Source of the DNA: Thiotrichaceae bacterium
Lineage (GTDB): Bacteria > Pseudomonadota > Gammaproteobacteria > Thiotrichales > Thiotrichaceae
Direction of reading: 5' to 3'
NCBI GenBank assembly: GCA_027008665.1
Contig: JALVEA010000352.1
Span: 1-24,399, forward strand
DNA length: 24,399 nucleotides
Each line of letters begins with the position of its first letter. The first letter of the stretch is position 1. Below, one piece after another: positions 16,059 to 23,039 of the stretch. The position numbers and the translations under genes are program-made. The notes under the pieces were generated by a model that was given only the letters and a program-made list of their open reading frames with translations, ran no database searches and was not told the origin of the DNA.

Positions 16059-16115
16059 CAAAGTTGCGAGGGAGCTGGTTTATCCTAGTTAAGTTATTGA
16101 ACTTACTAGCTTTAA
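16031..16115 (-). ncRNA. Candidate small RNA upstream of gshB
   Basis: Read on the minus strand, a hairpin (16109-16085; arms CTAGT-AAGTT and AACTT-A-ACTAG, loop CAAT, one bulged A) is followed by about 25 unpaired bases containing a CU-rich run, CTCCCTCGC (16075-16067), and then by a strong terminator with U8. This is the usual build of a trans-acting sRNA. The CU-rich run could pair with GGAG-type ribosome binding sites. I found no convincing promoter, so it may instead be the 3' end of the FHA transcript. Confidence 0.3.
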
Positions 16116-16290
16116 AATCGTTTTGATTCGTTAATGTTTTATTAATATACAACATGATTTTTAAAATAGCCAGATTAATTTTAGTTATATCAATAAAAAG
16201 TCGATAAAGAGCATTAATAAACCGATACTATTGTTATTTATGGATAAAATGATTAAAAATTAACCTACTTAAAGATATTCTGAATAGATT
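16116..16290. other. AT-rich intergenic stretch after the FHA gene
   Basis: About 175 bases between the FHA gene stop and the candidate small RNA. Stops occur in all frames. It is very AT-rich, and I see no gene, repeat or clear promoter in it. Confidence 0.5.
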
Positions 16291-17271
16291 TTATTCTTTC
16301 TCACGTTGCTGTTGTAGCATTTCATTTGTTCGTTTGGATAAAATACGATCTGCATCTTTAAAATAATCTGCTAGCGATATGCTTTTAGCGATACGAATAT
16401 CAAATGCACTTAGCGTTTGATTGTAAGAAGGCAAGGGAGAAAAGCCTGAATAGGTAGAGAGTTGATCTATCTGATCGTTGAGATAATAGGCGCTGATGGG
16501 GGAGCTTACTAATATTGCCGCTCCGAGTGCTGGAAGTAGAGGGGTTAAGTGTACCCTGATCATATAAAACATTAATAATGCAGGTAAAACAAGAAAATGA
16601 GCAATATTTCTAAAAATATCTCCAGGTACATCAGAAGTAAAAAGATAATTCAAGAAATGACCTAAATAATCGAGCATCAAAGGGATTAAAAAGAACAAAG
16701 AAGCAATCCCTAGTGCGGGTAATATTTCCCAGCGGTGTGTTGTTAATCGACTAATGCTAGCAATGACTAGAGTGATCCCTAACATAATAAAGAGGCGTGG
16801 TAATAATTGATTGAAGTAAAAAAGTAGATCTTTTTCAATCCATACTGATTGATAGTGATCAAAAAATATCAATCCTAATGTTAAAAGAAAGAGGCAAGCA
16901 ACCCAAATAGGATGGCTTAAAAAACGAAACAAACCTTTTGATTGTGATTTAATTCGGGTGGGTGCTACGCTTGTTTTATGCGATAAGATCCTTGCTTTTA
17001 AATCACCTAAATTGAGTGATACGGGTAGTTCAATTGAAGTTACCAGCATATCCATTTTTTGTTGATCAAGAAGCGTTCCATTTTCCTCAGAAATATTCCG
17101 CAGAAAATAGCCATTTTCATCTTGATCAATCTCAAGATGATGGGGCGATACTGAAGGATCACTGAGAATAATATCATTATCAAAGGCACGACCGATTGTG
17201 GTTGGAAAATGATTGATTTTATAGTAATTACAACGACCACGTACAATTGTTTCAAAGATTACTTGTGCCAT
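16291..17271 (-). CDS. FHA-domain integral membrane protein
   Basis: A 326-residue protein. The N-terminal forkhead-associated domain (about 1-95) keeps the phosphothreonine-binding residues: G27-R28 (TIGRAFDND), S42 and H45 (SVSPHHLEI) and N64-G65. A basic linker leads to about five hydrophobic segments (roughly 118-138, 158-176, 184-213, 226-241, 246-266). A polar tail with a charged end (REKE) follows. The FHA part should be cytoplasmic and read Ser/Thr phosphorylation, while the membrane part is of unknown function. The start codon lies 13 bases inside the end of the upstream protease gene, so the two are translated from one mRNA and probably act together. No kinase is visible in the window. 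Confidence 0.78.
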   Translation of the reverse strand: MAQVIFETIVRGRCNYYKINHFPTTIGRAFDNDIILSDPSVSPHHLEIDQDENGYFLRNISEENGTLLDQQKMDMLVTSIELPVSLNLGDLKARILSHKTSVAPTRIKSQSKGLFRFLSHPIWVACLFLLTLGLIFFDHYQSVWIEKDLLFYFNQLLPRLFIMLGITLVIASISRLTTHRWEILPALGIASLFFLIPLMLDYLGHFLNYLFTSDVPGDIFRNIAHFLVLPALLMFYMIRVHLTPLLPALGAAILVSSPISAYYLNDQIDQLSTYSGFSPLPSYNQTLSAFDIRIAKSISLADYFKDADRILSKRTNEMLQQQREKE

Positions 17272-18518
17272 TTGAAGGCCTCCAACATTTTTTGAAATAG
17301 ATCAATGGCAGCTTTAGCATCCGTCCCAGTAATATCCATATTGAAAATAAATCCTTTTTTATCATGTCCAACCAATGCGGTTGTAAAGAGGATATCACTT
17401 AGGTGTTTATATTTTAAATAATCACGACGACAAAGCGTGGTTTTAAAATTTTGCTCTGCAATTTTGGTAAAAGCAGTATGACAGGCAAAATTAGTGACAT
17501 CACGCTTTCCCGCATGACTTGCAAGTGCGCTACTGTTGAGCTTCTCATAACGTCGATAAAAACGAACCGAATTCAATTTTTCACTGTCCAACCACAAATA
17601 TTCATAATTAATACTGCCTATGCTAAGTTGATCCGAAAGGTAGATATCATCTTCATTAGAACAGCGTGTATAGAAGGATCGAAATAAGTCTTCTTTTTTA
17701 GGAGGGCGACTAGTATCCCAACAACGTACCGATTTATCCAGTTCAGTAGGCACAATAAAATTCCCAATAGAGGCTTGTCCCCAATGATTATTTGCTAATT
17801 TTTTTAGAATATTACTGGAGCTTTTTTGAAGCTGTTTCGAGCTGTGAGCAAAGCGATCTTTAACAGGAGTAAAGTTATTCTCTTTTAGGCGTTTTAATAT
17901 TATTTTTAAGTAATTAGCAGGGACAAGAAAGCTAATATTATTACCTGCTGTAGCGACATTAATACCTATCACTTTGCCTGATTCATTAAGTGTCGGCCCT
18001 CCACTCATTCCCGCATTTAGACTACCTGAAAAGAGCACATTACCATCTTCATCTTGTTTCAAAATACCGTTATTAGTACCAGCAACAATGGAAAAACCAA
18101 GGTCAAGAGGATTACCAAGAGAAAATAAACGTGCACCTTTTTCAGGAATTACATCAATTTCCAAGGGTTTTCCCATTGCTTTAGAGGCTCTTACGACGGC
18201 TAAATCATGAACAATATCTAAATCTAGTAGTTCTAATTTCCCTGTTTCTTTTGAATTGGATAAATACTCTAAAAAATAAACATCAGGATCATTGACATAC
18301 TGGCTAACAACATGGTAGTTGGTCGCTAGAATATTATTTTTAGAAACAATAAATCCAGAACCTATACTGGATTTTTTACCTGTTTCTTTATTGATAACTC
18401 GAATCTGATAAACAGACTGCTCTGCATCAGCATAAAGACTGGCTGTATCGGTCTTCGCCAACACAGTGGCATCAAAAGTAGTGAAAAGAAGGATGACCAT
18501 TAAAAGTCGTCTTAACAT
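17259..18518 (-). CDS. Secreted trypsin-like serine protease with Cys-containing C-terminal domain
   Basis: A 419-residue protein counted from ATG 18518 (GAGAA 10 bases upstream). The frame extends to a TTG at 18656, but that adds 46 residues before an otherwise good signal peptide. Signal cleavage is likely at VLA-K (residue 21). The protease domain (about 28-210) has H69 (NYHVV), D105 (IVHDLAVV) and S172 (NAGMSGGP), a complete HtrA/trypsin triad. No PDZ domain follows. Instead there is an unrecognised domain of about 180 residues with four cysteines (RCW, TRC, FAC, TLC), which could form two disulfides in the periplasm. It overlaps the FHA membrane protein gene by 13 bases. Secretion and the overlap suggest a trans-envelope signalling or quality-control pair. 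Confidence 0.8.
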   Translation of the reverse strand: MLRRLLMVILLFTTFDATVLAKTDTASLYADAEQSVYQIRVINKETGKKSSIGSGFIVSKNNILATNYHVVSQYVNDPDVYFLEYLSNSKETGKLELLDLDIVHDLAVVRASKAMGKPLEIDVIPEKGARLFSLGNPLDLGFSIVAGTNNGILKQDEDGNVLFSGSLNAGMSGGPTLNESGKVIGINVATAGNNISFLVPANYLKIILKRLKENNFTPVKDRFAHSSKQLQKSSSNILKKLANNHWGQASIGNFIVPTELDKSVRCWDTSRPPKKEDLFRSFYTRCSNEDDIYLSDQLSIGSINYEYLWLDSEKLNSVRFYRRYEKLNSSALASHAGKRDVTNFACHTAFTKIAEQNFKTTLCRRDYLKYKHLSDILFTTALVGHDKKGFIFNMDITGTDAKAAIDLFQKMLEAFKWHK

Positions 18519-18599
18519 AATATATAAGTTCTCATTGGCAATATAATTCAAGGATGTAAAGGTGATGATAAGATGATAGGAGGATTTGCATCGGCGCGT

Positions 18600-18628
18600 A
18601 TAGTATATTAATACTAGCTGTATCGCAA
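18600..18628 (-). promoter_or_regulatory. Promoter of the protease-FHA operon with overlapping inverted repeat
   Basis: On the minus strand TTGCGA (18628-18623) and TACTAT (18605-18600) are spaced by 17 bases, giving a predicted start near 18593 and a leader of about 75 nt. TAGTAT-ATTA-ATACTA (18601-18616) is an inverted repeat lying over the -10 and spacer, where a repressor could bind. Confidence 0.5.
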
Positions 18629-18677
18629 AACACCCAAAGGATTTGATAGACCCCAAGCACGCATTTAAGCAGTCTTT

Positions 18678-19730
18678 TTAAGTCTTAGCATTAGCTTGTA
18701 GCTGTATTAATGCCCAATCAATATGTTCTTTGACTAGCGCATTACATAGCTCCCTTTTACTCTTTAATGCCATAATGATGCTTTCATTTGCAGGGCTATT
18801 ACCTAAAGCAACCGCGATATTACGCAACCAACGCTCATAGCCCATACGTCTAAGGGGTGAACCTTGTAATTTGAATAAAAACTCATTTTCTGTCCATGCA
18901 AATAATTCTAGTAGATGAGTGCAGTCAAGTTTATTACGAATAGAAAAATCAGACTGTTCGGTGAATTTTGCAAAGCGATTCCAAGGGCAAATGAGCTGAC
19001 AGTCATCACAGCCGTAAATACGATTACCAATTACACGACGAAACGTTTCAGGAATAGCCCCTTTAAGTTCAATGGTGAGATAAGAGATACAACGTCGAGC
19101 ATCAACAATATAAGGTGCAACAATGGCTTGTGTCGGACAAACATCCATACAAGCAGTACAGTCGCCACAATGATCGCTAACGCTTTCAGACGATTGTAAA
19201 GGTAAATTGGTATAAATTTCACCCAGAAAAAACCATGAACCTGATTCTTTACTTAGAATATTACTGTGTTTCCCCACCCAACCCAGTCCCGCTTTGACTG
19301 CAATCGGTTTTTCCATGACAGGCGCACTATCTACAAAAACACGATAACCAAAATCCCCCACTTCCTGTTGAATTGTTGTTGCAAGTTGTTGCAGGCGTTT
19401 ACGCAATAGTTTGTGATAATCGCGCCCTAAAGCATAGCGTGAAATATAAGCGACATCAGGATGGTTTAACACCAATTCAGGAGTTGCTCCATTAGGTGGT
19501 AAATAATCCATACGCACAGAGATAATACTGATTGTTCCTTTTACTAGTTTATCAGGTTGAGTGCGTTTACTACCATGATGATACATCCAATCCATATCCG
19601 CATAGAAACCCTTATTTATCCATTGTTGTAAGCGCTTTTCTGTTTCTGTCAAATCAATATCACTAAAACCAATTTTCTGAAAACCTAACGCCTTACCCCA
19701 GCTCTTTATTTTTTCGGCTAAAACTTGCAT
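18678..19730 (-). CDS. queG: Epoxyqueuosine reductase QueG
   Basis: A 350-residue cobalamin-dependent iron-sulfur enzyme that makes the last reduction to queuosine in tRNA. The proposed catalytic aspartate D134 is in FVDSAPVMEK. Eight cysteines for two 4Fe-4S clusters are present: C188, C191, C194, C198, then C214, C241, C244 and C248 (CGDCTACMDVCP and CDDCQLICPWN). The SPLRRMGYERWLRNIAVALGN end region, a HEAT-like repeat, is typical of the family. The enzyme needs cobalamin, and a CbiX-type chelatase is encoded about 4 kb away. Upstream of the ATG lies an AAGCGT-TTGT-ACGCTT hairpin (19770-19785). Confidence 0.95.
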   Translation of the reverse strand: MQVLAEKIKSWGKALGFQKIGFSDIDLTETEKRLQQWINKGFYADMDWMYHHGSKRTQPDKLVKGTISIISVRMDYLPPNGATPELVLNHPDVAYISRYALGRDYHKLLRKRLQQLATTIQQEVGDFGYRVFVDSAPVMEKPIAVKAGLGWVGKHSNILSKESGSWFFLGEIYTNLPLQSSESVSDHCGDCTACMDVCPTQAIVAPYIVDARRCISYLTIELKGAIPETFRRVIGNRIYGCDDCQLICPWNRFAKFTEQSDFSIRNKLDCTHLLELFAWTENEFLFKLQGSPLRRMGYERWLRNIAVALGNSPANESIIMALKSKRELCNALVKEHIDWALIQLQANAKT

Positions 19731-19950
19731 ATTAAGATAATCTAATAAATATTAAGATGGTTTAAGTAGAAGCGTTTGTACGCTTAAATATCCTCTCATT
19801 ATGAATACTCTTCAGTAAAGATCAAATTTAAAGAATATTTTCATATCGACACATAAACACATTTAGAGACAAACATAAACAAGCTAATACAGTATTTCCT
19901 AATATTACGTTCTTCTGTTACACTTACTTGGATAATTTCCCCTCCTTTCT

Positions 19951-19968
19951 AGGAACACACATGTTCCT
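19951..19968 (+). promoter_or_regulatory. Hairpin covering a ribosome binding site before the DsrE3 gene
   Basis: AGGAAC (19951-19956) and GTTCCT (19963-19968) form a perfect 6-bp stem around ACACAT. The left arm holds a Shine-Dalgarno-like AGGA, and the loop holds the start of an ATG (19961). The 220 bases upstream, back to queG, hold no gene that I can see. Confidence 0.4.
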
Positions 19969-20041
19969 GAAGGTATCATTTATTTGGCACGTTCTGATGA
20001 GCAGAATACATGGTTGCCATTGGCTGAGAGACTCGACATGA
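19961..20041 (+). CDS. Possible 26-codon leader ORF overlapping the DsrE3 start
   Basis: ATG 19961 has AGGA seven bases ahead and reads 26 codons to TGA 20039-20041, which overlaps the DsrE3 start as ATGA. This is the geometry of translational coupling. Against it, the codons are less typical of the genome than those of the DsrE3 frame over the same bases. That second frame is open from 19936, with a TTG at 19984 preceded by GAAGG. The alternative is therefore an N-terminal extension of the DsrE3 protein beginning MARSDEQNTW. I do not recognise the peptide. Confidence 0.2.
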   Translation: MFLKVSFIWHVLMSRIHGCHWLRDST

Positions 20042-20502
20042 CAAAAAAATTAGCAATGATCGCTACAAAAGGTACACTCGATTGGGCATATCCTCCCTTC
20101 ATTTTAGCATCTACTGCATCGGCATTAGGCTATGATGTAGAAATTTTTTGTACTTTCTATGGTTTACAATTATTGAATAAAAATTTAGATCTTCAAGTAT
20201 CATCGCTTGGCAACCCTGGTATGCCAATGCCAATGCCTGTTCCTGTGTTAATGCAAGCCTTACCTGGAATGCAACGCATGATGACCGTCATGATGAAAAA
20301 GAAGATGAAAGATAAAGGTGTTGCTGATTTAGCTGAATTACGCGAGCTTTGTATTGAAGCGGAAGTTCGTCTATTAGCTTGTCAAATGACAGTTGATCTA
20401 TTTGAAATGGATACCAATGACTTTATTGATGGTGTTGACTACGTAGGCGCTGCCTCTTTCTTCGAATTTGCAGGTGATTCAGATATTTGTTTATATATCT
20501 AG
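20038..20502 (+). CDS. DsrE3-type DsrE/DsrF-like sulfurtransferase family protein
   Basis: A 154-residue protein from ATG 20038. The sequence begins KKLAMIATKGTLDWAYPPF and continues with FCTFYGLQLLNK, a Met/Pro-rich stretch with GNPGMPMPMP, ALPGM and MMKKKMKDKG, then LLACQMTVDLFEM and a final AASFFEFAGDSDICLYI. This pattern is that of DsrE3A-like proteins, which in sulfur oxidisers carry persulfide sulfur together with TusA and rhodanese. The cysteine in LLACQMTV is the likely active residue. No tusA or hdr gene is adjacent here. The start is uncertain: the frame is open for 34 codons further upstream, with a TTG at 19984. A strong terminator follows, so the gene is monocistronic. Confidence 0.8.
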   Translation: MTKKLAMIATKGTLDWAYPPFILASTASALGYDVEIFCTFYGLQLLNKNLDLQVSSLGNPGMPMPMPVPVLMQALPGMQRMMTVMMKKKMKDKGVADLAELRELCIEAEVRLLACQMTVDLFEMDTNDFIDGVDYVGAASFFEFAGDSDICLYI

Positions 20503-20560
20503 AGTTTGTTTTAAATCTAAGTCATTTAATTACTTAAAAAATTGAATTTAGGTTTAAAAA

Positions 20561-20586
20561 AAGCCGAATAGAAGATTATTCGGCTT
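20561..20586 (+). terminator. Terminator after the DsrE3 gene
   Basis: AAGCCGAATA (20561-20570) pairs perfectly with TATTCGGCTT (20577-20586) around GAAGAT. An A run precedes the stem, and TTT spans its 3' end. It can work in both directions. Confidence 0.8.
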
Positions 20587-20670
20587 TACTGTGAGAAGAG
20601 CAAGCTCTAGCAAAAATTGTTCTTGCTGATTCAACGCTAGTTAGTATAGAATCACGCATTTTTTGGCGAC

Positions 20671-20699
20671 TTGAAATATTTTTTATAAGTAAAAATAAT
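20671..20699 (+). promoter_or_regulatory. Promoter of rpmB-rpmG
   Basis: TTGAAA (20671-20676) and AATAAT (20694-20699) are 17 bases apart, 43 bases before the rpmB start. A TGCTATAAG extended -10-like element at 20714-20721 is a second possibility but would leave a very short leader. Confidence 0.45.
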
Positions 20700-20741
20700 C
20701 ATTCAAGTAGCTTGCTATAAGAATAGATTCGGAGAATGGTC

Positions 20742-20978
20742 ATGGCTCGTGTATGCCAAGTAACAGGAAAGCGTCCGGTAACAGGAAATAATGTATCGCA
20801 TGCTCACAATAAGACAAAGCGTCGTTTTTTACCCAATCTTCACACACACCGTTTTTGGGTGGAAAGTGAAAACCGATGGATAAAACTCCGTCTTACTGCC
20901 AAAGGTATGCGTATTATCGATAAAAAAGGAATTGATAGTGTTCTTGCCGAAATGCGTAAGCGTGGCGAAAAAGTCTAA
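20742..20978 (+). CDS. rpmB: 50S ribosomal protein L28
   Basis: A 78-residue protein nearly identical in pattern to E. coli L28: ARVCQVTGKRPVTGNN, TKRRFLPNLHTHRFWVESE-like core and AKGMRIIDKKGIDSVLAEM. It has a single cysteine, so it is the zinc-free form. ATG 20742 is chosen over a GTG at 20736 because GGAG at 20731-20734 is well placed and the family starts there. rpmG follows after 27 bases. Confidence 0.97.
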   Translation: MARVCQVTGKRPVTGNNVSHAHNKTKRRFLPNLHTHRFWVESENRWIKLRLTAKGMRIIDKKGIDSVLAEMRKRGEKV

Positions 20979-21005
20979 TTATCATTTTTTATAAGGAGTT
21001 ATCTC

Positions 21006-21161
21006 ATGCGAGATAAAATTAAATTAGTATCAACGGCTGGTACGGGTTATTACTACACAACAACAAAAAACAAACGTACTATGACTGAAAAGTTAACCCT
21101 TAAAAAGTATGATCCTGTTGTTCGTAAGCATGTTCTTTTTAAAGAAGCTAAAATTAAGTAA
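21006..21161 (+). CDS. rpmG: 50S ribosomal protein L33
   Basis: A 51-residue protein beginning MRDKIKLVSTAGTGYYYTTT and ending VVRKHVLFKEAKIK, which is the L33 pattern. It lacks the zinc-binding cysteine pairs of the C+ form. AAGGAG lies 7 bases before ATG 21006. rpmB-rpmG is a standard ribosomal operon and ends in the terminator that follows. Confidence 0.97.
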   Translation: MRDKIKLVSTAGTGYYYTTTKNKRTMTEKLTLKKYDPVVRKHVLFKEAKIK

Positions 21162-21192
21162 TTCTTTGCTAGTTTGAATGCTTTAAGATGAG

Positions 21193-21222
21193 AAAGCCTG
21201 TCTATATGACAGGCTTTTTTGT
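21193..21222 (+). terminator. Terminator of rpmB-rpmG
   Basis: AAAGCCTGTC (21193-21202) pairs with GACAGGCTTT (21208-21217) around TATAT and runs into a six-base T tract. A textbook intrinsic terminator. Confidence 0.9.
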
Positions 21223-21229
21223 TGGCATC

Positions 21230-21257
21230 TTTGGTGAGTAAAATTTGGTGAGTAAAA
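21230..21257 (+). repeat. 14-bp perfect tandem duplication
   Basis: TTTGGTGAGTAAAA occurs twice in direct tandem (21230-21243 and 21244-21257) between the rpmG terminator and fabI. It has no evident coding role and may be a recent slippage duplication. Confidence 0.85.
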
Positions 21258-21271
21258 ATAACTCTTCCGTA

Positions 21272-21300
21272 ATTTTCATGAAAATAATAAAGATATCTTT
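21272..21300. promoter_or_regulatory. Two adjacent palindromes upstream of fabI
   Basis: ATTTTCATGAAAAT (21272-21285) and AAAGATATCTTT (21289-21300) are perfect palindromes of 14 and 12 bases, 3 bases apart and about 80-110 bases before fabI. They look like dimeric regulator sites. A TATGAT at 21343-21348 may be a -10 element but lacks a good -35. Confidence 0.35.
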
Positions 21301-21382
21301 AGCAGGATCAAGGTGAATATACTGATGAATCGTATTTTTTCAGTTATGATTCTGCCTTTTTATTTAATCAACAGGATAATGT

Positions 21383-22174
21383 ATGGGTTTTTTAACAGGA
21401 AAACGGGTTTTAATCGCGGGTGTTGCGAGTAATCGTTCAATTGCCTATGGTATAGCACAAGCAATGCATCGTGAAGGGGCTGAGCTAGCATTTACCTATC
21501 AAAATGACCGCCTTCAAGGGCGTGTGGAAAAATTTGCTAAAGCATTTGATTCGGAGCTTGTTATCCCTTGTGATGTTGGTAGTGATGAGTCTATTGAAGG
21601 GTGTTTTGAAATGCTTGCAAAACATTGGGATGGATTGGATACCTTGGTGCATTCCGTTGCTTTTGCTCCCAAAGAGCAGTTAGCAGGTAGTATTGTAGAG
21701 AATACTACTCGTGAAGGTTCTATGATTGCACATGATATTAGTGCTTACAGTTTTTTAGCAATGGCAAAGCAAGCGAAGCCAATGATGGAAGGACGTAATG
21801 GCTCGATGTTAACACTAAGCTATCTTGGTGCGGTGGCATCAATGCCTAATTACAATATTATGGGAATGGCGAAAGCAAGTCTTGAAGCGGCTGTTCGTTA
21901 TATGGCCTATGATCTTGGGCCGCATGGAATCCGTGTTAATGCCGTTTCAGCAGGGCCTATTCGTACCTTAGCAGCCGCAGGGATTGGGGATTTTCGTAAA
22001 ATGTTGACCCATGTTGAAGCCAATGCCCCCTTGCGTCGTAATATCACTATTGAAGAGGTAGGTAATGTTGCTGCCTTTCTTTGTTCTGATTTAGCCTCAG
22101 GTGTAACGGCCGAGATTACCTATGTTGATAGTGGTTATAATACGGTTGGTATGACAGGTTATAATGGGGAATGA
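21383..22174 (+). CDS. fabI: Enoyl-[acyl-carrier-protein] reductase [NADH] FabI
   Basis: A 263-residue short-chain dehydrogenase-type enzyme for the last step of fatty acid elongation. It aligns with E. coli FabI with the same numbering at the N-terminus: GVASNRSIAYGIA cofactor loop, AHDISAYSF, and the catalytic set Y147, Y157 and K164 (SYLGAVASMPNYNIMGMAK-like region). SAGPIRTLAA is conserved. At the position of E. coli Gly93, where changes affect triclosan binding, it has Ala; Ala also occurs naturally in other FabI proteins such as that of Staphylococcus, so resistance cannot be inferred. AGGAT precedes the ATG. The ligE gene overlaps its end by 11 bases. Confidence 0.96.
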   Translation: MGFLTGKRVLIAGVASNRSIAYGIAQAMHREGAELAFTYQNDRLQGRVEKFAKAFDSELVIPCDVGSDESIEGCFEMLAKHWDGLDTLVHSVAFAPKEQLAGSIVENTTREGSMIAHDISAYSFLAMAKQAKPMMEGRNGSMLTLSYLGAVASMPNYNIMGMAKASLEAAVRYMAYDLGPHGIRVNAVSAGPIRTLAAAGIGDFRKMLTHVEANAPLRRNITIEEVGNVAAFLCSDLASGVTAEITYVDSGYNTVGMTGYNGE

Positions 22175-23027
22175 TCTAATCAGCACGATTTTAAAGATTG
22201 CATTCTATTCGCTGTTTAGTTTGCTGATATTCACGATAGATAGTAATGCAAAAAGCATTCCTGAACTCTTATTGGCGAAAACATATAAAAAATCGATTGA
22301 TGTTAGTGAATATTTAGTCAGTGAAAAACTTGATGGAGTACGTGCATATTGGGATGGAAAGCAACTTCTGTCACGACAAGGTAACCCTTTTCATGCACCT
22401 GCTTGGTTTATTAAAGATTTTCCTCAACAAGCGTTGGATGGAGAATTATGGATCGAAAGAAATCATTTTCAACAAACAGTGAGTACAGTGCAAAAAAAGC
22501 AAGCCATTGATCAGGAATGGCGACAAATTAGCTATCAGCTATTTGAATTGCCTCAGGCAATGGGTACTTTCCAGCAACGTATTGAGGCAATGCAACGCCT
22601 AGTTAAAGATTTATCCATTCCCCATCTTAAAGTGATCAAGCAATATCATCTAAAAAACAGCGCTGAATTAATGAAAAAACTAGACAGTGTTGTTGCTCAA
22701 GGTGGGGAAGGTTTGATGTTGCATCGTGCTGATGCGCTGTATCAATCAGGTCGCAGTGAAGTATTGTTAAAAGTAAAAAAATACCAAGATGCGGAAGCAA
22801 AGGTTATCCAATATTTAGCAGGTAAAGGTAAATTTGCAACTCTATTAGGTGCATTACTGGTTGAAGATGAAAATGGATTACGTTTTAAAATCGGTACAGG
22901 TTTTAGCCTAAAACAGCGACAAAACCCGCCTGCTATTGGTTCAATCATTACCTATCAGTATTTTGGTAGAACTCAAAAAGGTCTGCCACGTTTTGCGAGC
23001 TTTTTGAGAGTAAGAGAGCCACTTTAG
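22164..23027 (+). CDS. ligE: Periplasmic ATP-dependent DNA ligase, LigE-type
   Basis: A 287-residue minimal ATP-dependent DNA ligase with a signal peptide (hydrophobic core, cleavage near SNA-K at residue 29). Ligase motif I is EKLDGVR with the adenylated lysine K55. Motif Ia is SRQGN (70-74), motif III is LDGELW (91-96), motif IV is GGEGLMLHR and motif V is LLKVKKYQDAEAKV. A short OB-fold domain ends the protein (FKIGTGFS onwards), without the extra domains of larger ligases. LigE proteins of Neisseria, Haemophilus and Vibrio are exported and are thought to act on extracellular or incoming DNA. It overlaps fabI by 11 bases in another frame, so it may be expressed from the fabI transcript. 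The cbiX gene converges 12 bases away. Confidence 0.9.
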   Translation: MGNDLISTILKIAFYSLFSLLIFTIDSNAKSIPELLLAKTYKKSIDVSEYLVSEKLDGVRAYWDGKQLLSRQGNPFHAPAWFIKDFPQQALDGELWIERNHFQQTVSTVQKKQAIDQEWRQISYQLFELPQAMGTFQQRIEAMQRLVKDLSIPHLKVIKQYHLKNSAELMKKLDSVVAQGGEGLMLHRADALYQSGRSEVLLKVKKYQDAEAKVIQYLAGKGKFATLLGALLVEDENGLRFKIGTGFSLKQRQNPPAIGSIITYQYFGRTQKGLPRFASFLRVREPL

Positions 23028-23039
23028 CTATTTTTTTAG

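Noticed and set aside
16067..16075. CU-rich stretch as part of a tRNA or other classical RNA gene
   Set aside because: No T-loop consensus, acceptor stem or cloverleaf can be drawn here.
17974..18210. Plus-strand ORF inside the protease gene
   Set aside because: It is opposite the conserved catalytic Ser region and has no start signal of its own.
18519..18656. 46-residue N-terminal extension of the protease from TTG 18656
   Set aside because: The extension would bury a normal signal peptide and would cover the predicted promoter; ATG 18518 fits better.
21650..21670. Ala in place of E. coli FabI Gly93 as a triclosan-resistance marker
   Set aside because: Ala occurs at this site in other natural FabI enzymes, so it does not show resistance.
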